Shown here: piece after piece, positions 59,201 to 64,000 of the stretch | Layout of the letters: every line of letters starts with the position of its first letter | Numbering within the stretch: the stretch's first letter is position 1 | Origin: Hofstenia miamia | Lineage: Eukaryota; Xenacoelomorpha; Acoela | Assembly (NCBI GenBank): GCA_004352715.1 | Contig: SCFE01000060.1 | Location: 1,928,807-1,992,806, forward strand | Direction: 5' to 3' | DNA: 64,000 bases | Notes under the pieces: generated by a model | Database searches by the model: none | Seen by the model: only the letters and a program-made list of their open reading frames with translations | What the model was told of the DNA's origin: nothing | Made by a program: the position numbers and the translations under genes

Positions 59201-61522
59201 TTGTCAATTGGAAATGATTAGCAACCATGTCACAAATAATCTGGTTTGCATGTTCTAACTTCTTGTAGATAAACTATAAGTTGATGCATTTTACGAAATT
59301 GCCATTGTAGTTTTGAATCTGCTTTCTTTACTTTATTAAATTTAGGTTAATCCCATTGTTTGCACTGGAGGCCATGTCTATATGCTTGACCTTGCCGCTA
59401 AGTTAGATCAAACAGCAGAATATCTCTGTAGTTCACTTTGGGGTCCAATTGCATTTCCTCCTTCTTTTGGCCGGGATTCTTATCCAGAAGAAGATTTTAT
59501 CCGTGATCTAGATGCTCGATCCGGCTCTTCTCTAAAACTAACCATTTTAAATCCCAATGGCAAAATATGGACAATGGTGGCTGGTGGTGGTGCCAGTGTT
59601 ATTTACGCTGATACGATTTGTGATCTTGGTGGATCCTCAGAACTTGCCAATTATGGTTTGTAATTTGTAGATATGTGGAAATTTTAGACGTTTGCGCAAA
59701 TTATTTGTACTATTTATTGATTCGAAATGTCCTTCCGTGTACATCTTTTTATTTGCATAGAATTTCTCAAATATTGAGTTTTTTAACGACTTGAGGAAAT
59801 TTATTCCTTCCAATTAATGCATTACAATTGAAAAACTTTGCGATCTTGAATTCAAATTTAATTAATTTTTCACGTTTTTTATGTTTTTTTACGTCTTGCA
59901 CAAGTTTTGTATGCTTGCTGCCTGTCTTAAATTCAGATATTGCCTAATAACTTAAATTAATGTTAGAAAAATTAATATTAAATTTCAATCATCTATCTTA
60001 AATTCTCTACAATTTTAATAAAATTAATTTTCCAATTATTTATTAATGAAACTAATTTTCAGTAAACCTGTCTAAATCCAATCTAAGATATTCATTGTTT
60101 CACCTTAGTGTATTATAATTTGCATTGTACTTTGTGTTTTACTCATTATTCATCACAGAGTATTTAATATTTTAACCTCTGCTTTCATTTCAAATTTTAG
60201 GGACATTTTTGTTAATCTAATGAGCAGGGTTGGCATGTTTTAAACTTTCTTTGAAACAGTTTAAACCTTTGTTTTTTTTGCAATGTTTTTAAGTGTGTTT
60301 TTTCAAATTCCTATAGAACTTTAAAGAATGTTAAAAATAATTTCGAATTGGTTAGTTCTTCCTTTCATAACTAACTTTTTTTTCTGGAAATTTGGTAAAA
60401 ATATCCACATTTTTGCCAACCCCTCTAAGTAGATTTTCGTAGTAGAGATTGCAAACAAATTTAAAATTTCAACCTTATTTCCATCCGCATTTTTGTATTG
60501 CATTGTATCAGTTTTCCTGTGCTAATTGAAGCTCTTTTTCGAGAAATTTACAATATTGTGAGCATCCATTAATCTTTTTTAAGCTGCTTGTAAAAGTTCA
60601 ATCGTAAGTCTACTAGCAGTTACATTTTCTAACAACTTTTAACTCAATCTTTACCATTGTCATTGCTAATTTGCTAAGCTGGTAATTAGGAATTGGAATT
60701 TTTGTGTTTTTAATAACCTATAAAAACAACGTGTATTTTTAGAGAGGCAAGTGATCATTTTCCAATTATTAAAAGAATAGTGAAAATATAAATCTTTCTG
60801 ATTTGTTTAAATGGGGTTTATGACGAGTTTTTTGTATGACAATCTTTTTTCAAAATATTCGTTGTCATGTTGAATTTTCCTTTAAGTCTAAACTGGATCC
60901 ATTAAGTAACCTGGCAATGCTATTTTCTTCATCTCTACCGTTTGAATGAATAACGTCCTATTATTATGTGCGCCCGATTTTAAAATTAGTTCTAGTTATT
61001 GCATGACAATATAATTTTCACATAGTATAAATTCAATAGCTTTGAATTTTGAACTGTTTATATATTTGTTTCCAATTCGTAAGAAATTTAGGAGAATACA
61101 GTGGTGCTCCGTCAGAAGGTCAAACCTATGAGTACGCACGAACTATCTTATCTCTTATGACGAAAGGTGAGCCTTTTCCACAAGGGAAGGTACTCATTAT
61201 TGGAGGAGGAATAGCTAACTTCACAAATGTTGCAGCAACGTTTAAAGGCATCATTAAGGCTTTGCGCGAGTATAAGACAGCTTTGTTTCTACACAAGGTC
61301 ACCATATTTGTAAGAAGAGGTGGACCTAATTACCAAGAAGGACTTCGTGTAATGCGGGAGGTTGGTGGCGAGTTAGGGCTTCCCATGCATGTGTTTGGTA
61401 CTGAAACGCATATGACTAGCATTGTATCAATGGCGTTGGGTTCATCGGAGATTCCAAAGCATGCTCCTCCAAGCGATGCCACTGCTAATTTTCTTCTGGG
61501 AGCAGCACAGCGTTCGTCTTCA
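56276..61522 (+). CDS. ACLY: ATP-citrate lyase, first four coding exons (3' end outside the window)
   Basis: This cytosolic enzyme makes acetyl-CoA and oxaloacetate from citrate, CoA and ATP, feeding lipid synthesis and acetylation. Exons: 56276-56502 (ATG 56277, ends phase 1), 56862-57223 (phase 0), 59346-59655 (phase 1) and 61092-61522 (TCTTCA|GTAAGT, phase 0). Junction phases all agree. Exons 1-3 give the ATP-grasp part: [72 protein letters not shown] and [20 protein letters not shown]. Exon 4 starts the CoA/citrate-binding region: [50 protein letters not shown] and [18 protein letters not shown]. This covers roughly the first 440 residues of about 1,100. The catalytic His domain and citrate-synthase-like C-terminus lie beyond 64000. 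An acceptor one base before ATG implies a 5' UTR exon upstream. Confidence 0.95.
57224..59345. other. ACLY intron 2
   Basis: An AT-rich intron of 2.1 kb. Open frames inside it (for example 58478-58711) show no motif and no usable splice signals. Confidence 0.6.
59656..61091. other. ACLY intron 3
   Basis: An AT-rich intron of 1.4 kb with no recognisable element. Confidence 0.6.
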
Positions 61523-64000
61523 GTAAGTATATTTAATTTGTGCTTCAAGTGAAATGGAAACTTTTAAACTTTGCTATTCATTGCTTAGTCATTATTTCAT
61601 AATAGCTAGCAATAAACATAAAAAATTGGCCATACTTCTCCGAATATTAAGTATTTTGGATCTACCTAAATTTATTGTTTGATAAGTTTTCCTTTAACAG
61701 CCTTTTCCATTGTTTCAGACGGAATTCGATGTATCGTAAAAACCAAATATTGCTATCGGAGATTGGCTAAAAGTAGCGTATTTAACTATCGGCGATATTT
61801 TTTTCAAAAATAAGTGGTTTTGGTATGGTTATGATTAAAAATATCGGTTTGGTATCGGCTTAAAAAGTTCTTAGGCATGGCGTTATTATTACTGTTAACT
61901 TGCTCCTTTTCGCTTTTTCATTTCAATATTTTTAGTAATACTTATCAGCTGTTATTTGCAAATTTTTCAGATTGAAGATTCAAACTCAAACTTGCCATTC
62001 ATTTTTTGGAAATCATTAATGGACTCCCCTAAAACCTGCAGGTACATATATGTACCACTCTACACCTAGTGTAGCGTCACAGATGCATTTCAGAATTTAA
62101 TTTTGGTATTGGGGTGCTGCTTACCATCCGCTTAATGCAATATACGTTTTTACCACTAACGCTTCAGTTTCCTTTTGGACCCTAAAGCATTAAACAGCAA
62201 TATGAGATACGGACTTTGCTCTGAAAACAACATGTATAGATGTTGCTGAAAAGCTCTATTTTAACATTTTGTTTCCTATCCTAAATTTTAAATTTATTGA
62301 AGTAATATACTGTTCAAAAGAATGTTAAACCGACTCAATGTAAGATCACAACAGTTCAGTATACAGAAGATTACAGATTACAATCATCTCGAATCTGCTT
62401 TGAAATTATTTTGTAATATATTTTATGCCAATAATTTTAATTATATGTTGCTGACCGTGTCTTTGGTTTAGTGGGAGGTATGGTCATTTTGACATTTAGT
62501 TGAAAATTAGGTTTTTAAGTGTAAGTAGTTTTTATCGGTATCAATTTAGAAATTATCGTTATTGTTAGCGATATATCGGTATGCGATAAATTTCCCTGGT
62601 TTAGGGTATCGACAGAACTTTGTTTGAAACTTTTAATAAATATGATGATTGATTTTTAAACTAATATAAAATAATATAAAGTTTTGCATGACTTCATGTA
62701 TTTATGATTAATCTTAAGCAGTCTAGGAGTTTTTGAAAAATTTTAATGGTTTTTGAAAAAAATAAGTAATATGTGAAAGTACCACTTGATAGCAGAAAGT
62801 TTCTTTTTTCGTTTTCACAAGCTTTGACTTTGCGATAAGTCTCTCAATGGGTTTAGAATGTCAATCTGCATATATAGAAGCAGTTGAAGTTTTTAATCTC
62901 ATGTGCTTTAATCCTCATAATTACTTTAACATTATTTATGAAGAGAACTTAAAAAAAATTTTAAAAATCAGAATTTTCAAAGAAACATGGTTAAACTTTT
63001 CAAGTACTTCAGGCGCAGCAATTTTTTTAGTACAAATTTTAAACATTACATTCAAAGCACGCTCACCAATAGGATCTTGCCCATGGCTTCAAATTTCCAT
63101 ATTTCACTAATGGTCTTGGAGAGTTATTTTGGAAATATGGAAAATGCTGTTTAAAGTAAAATGTGCTACAATTTTTTTTTGTTTTCAATACCTTAATGCC
63201 ATATCTTAAGCTAATGATGTTCTTTGAATTACACTTGAATTAAGGTCTTCGGTTAACATCGTTTTCCTCTTAATTCGACGTTTGCAAAATTAAAAAAATG
63301 CATTAGTAAGAGATAACCAATAAAATTATCTACGTTAAGGCTCACACAATGTTTCTTATGGTTCTTTTAATTTTCAATTCTCAGAAAGAGAAATAGTTCG
63401 ATATAAGTTTCCAAGATTTTGCAATGAATCAATAGCTAAACTACTTTAAACATATGGCCGCACCATGAAGTTCTTATTAAATGCAACGGGGATTCATGAA
63501 CTATTTTCAGAGGCGATTTAGCCCACGTATTTCCACATAATGAATAAACTTTTCTGCACACGTTTAAATGAACCTCGTCCAAAGCACATTGTAAAAATTG
63601 AGTTTGTCAATGTGTCGCCTGGCATGTTTTTTCTCTTTCCATAGTCATCTTTGAGCGTTTAATGAATTTTATGAGGCAGTTTTAATTAAATCCTTATGAG
63701 TATCACTGTTATATTTTACTTTTGAAATAATTGGGTTTTAAGCTTTTATCTAAAAGTTATTTAGAATACGGCGGTTTCACGAAATGCACTGTATTTACTT
63801 TATTTTACATGAATTATAGTAATACTAAAACAGAGTTGACAAACTATTTGACTGATTATGATTGAACGCTTTCATCTGTATGGTGTTATTTTAGATATTA
63901 CGGAAGGTATGCATACAACGTTTTTCATGATTGTTATTTAAAAAGTACTGAATTTCTACTACTATTGATTTTAAGCTTATAAAGCACTTAAATGAAATAG
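61523..64000. other. ACLY intron 4, left part
   Basis: No further ACLY exon was found (the next part of the protein has a SRHTKAIVWG motif), so the intron exceeds 2.4 kb. Dispersed TATCGG-type motifs at about 61750-61860 and 62530-62600 (for example ATATCGGTATGCGATA) may mark the two ends of an eroded DNA element, but its boundaries are unclear. Confidence 0.45.

Overview
This window comes from a nuclear genome of an invertebrate animal. It is strongly AT-rich, carries spliced genes with long AT-rich introns, (AT)n and (AAT)n microsatellites and assembly gaps, and is full of transposon relics. A MADF-BESS protein, Tc3-like and mariner-type DNA transposons and the LINE types seen favour an arthropod or another protostome, but nothing here fixes the species. 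Nothing prokaryotic was seen.

Host genes, left to right. A possible two-exon small gene of unknown function (4881-5273, +). The 5' exons of mitochondrial ribosomal protein uL3m, MRPL3 (7889-8773, -), whose C-terminal exons were not found. The C-terminal half of a CCP110/CP110-like centriolar protein (11394-17613, -), with a possible first exon at 22272-22500. A three-exon MADF-BESS DNA-binding protein (34835-42160, +). A 424-residue basic-tailed exon of unknown function (47705-48980, +). The first four coding exons of ATP-citrate lyase, ACLY (56276-61522, +), which runs off the right edge. These genes do not form a pathway; they are independent loci (mitochondrial translation, centriole, transcription, acetyl-CoA supply).

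Mobile DNA fills the space between them. There is a deleted Tc3-like element with long inverted repeats (9094-9968); a mariner-type element with gaps and foreign sequence (18473-20756); a nest of LINE relics (23640-30640), including a nearly complete esterase/endonuclease/RT element; a pogo/Tigger element (32013-34193); further LINE ends inside intron 2 of the MADF-BESS gene; a Harbinger-like MITE (43226-43751); and half a piggyBac transposase (54540-55470).

The most important practical point is that 38407-40472 and 40474-41898 are two almost identical copies of one segment, joined at a single N. A second gap (38964-39576) has the same 30 bases on both sides. This looks like an assembly error or stacked haplotypes, and it duplicates part of exon 3 of the MADF-BESS gene. 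I found no convincing new multi-gene system. The best leads for novelty are the unknown proteins, the hairpin repeat inside the mariner element and the structured MITE.
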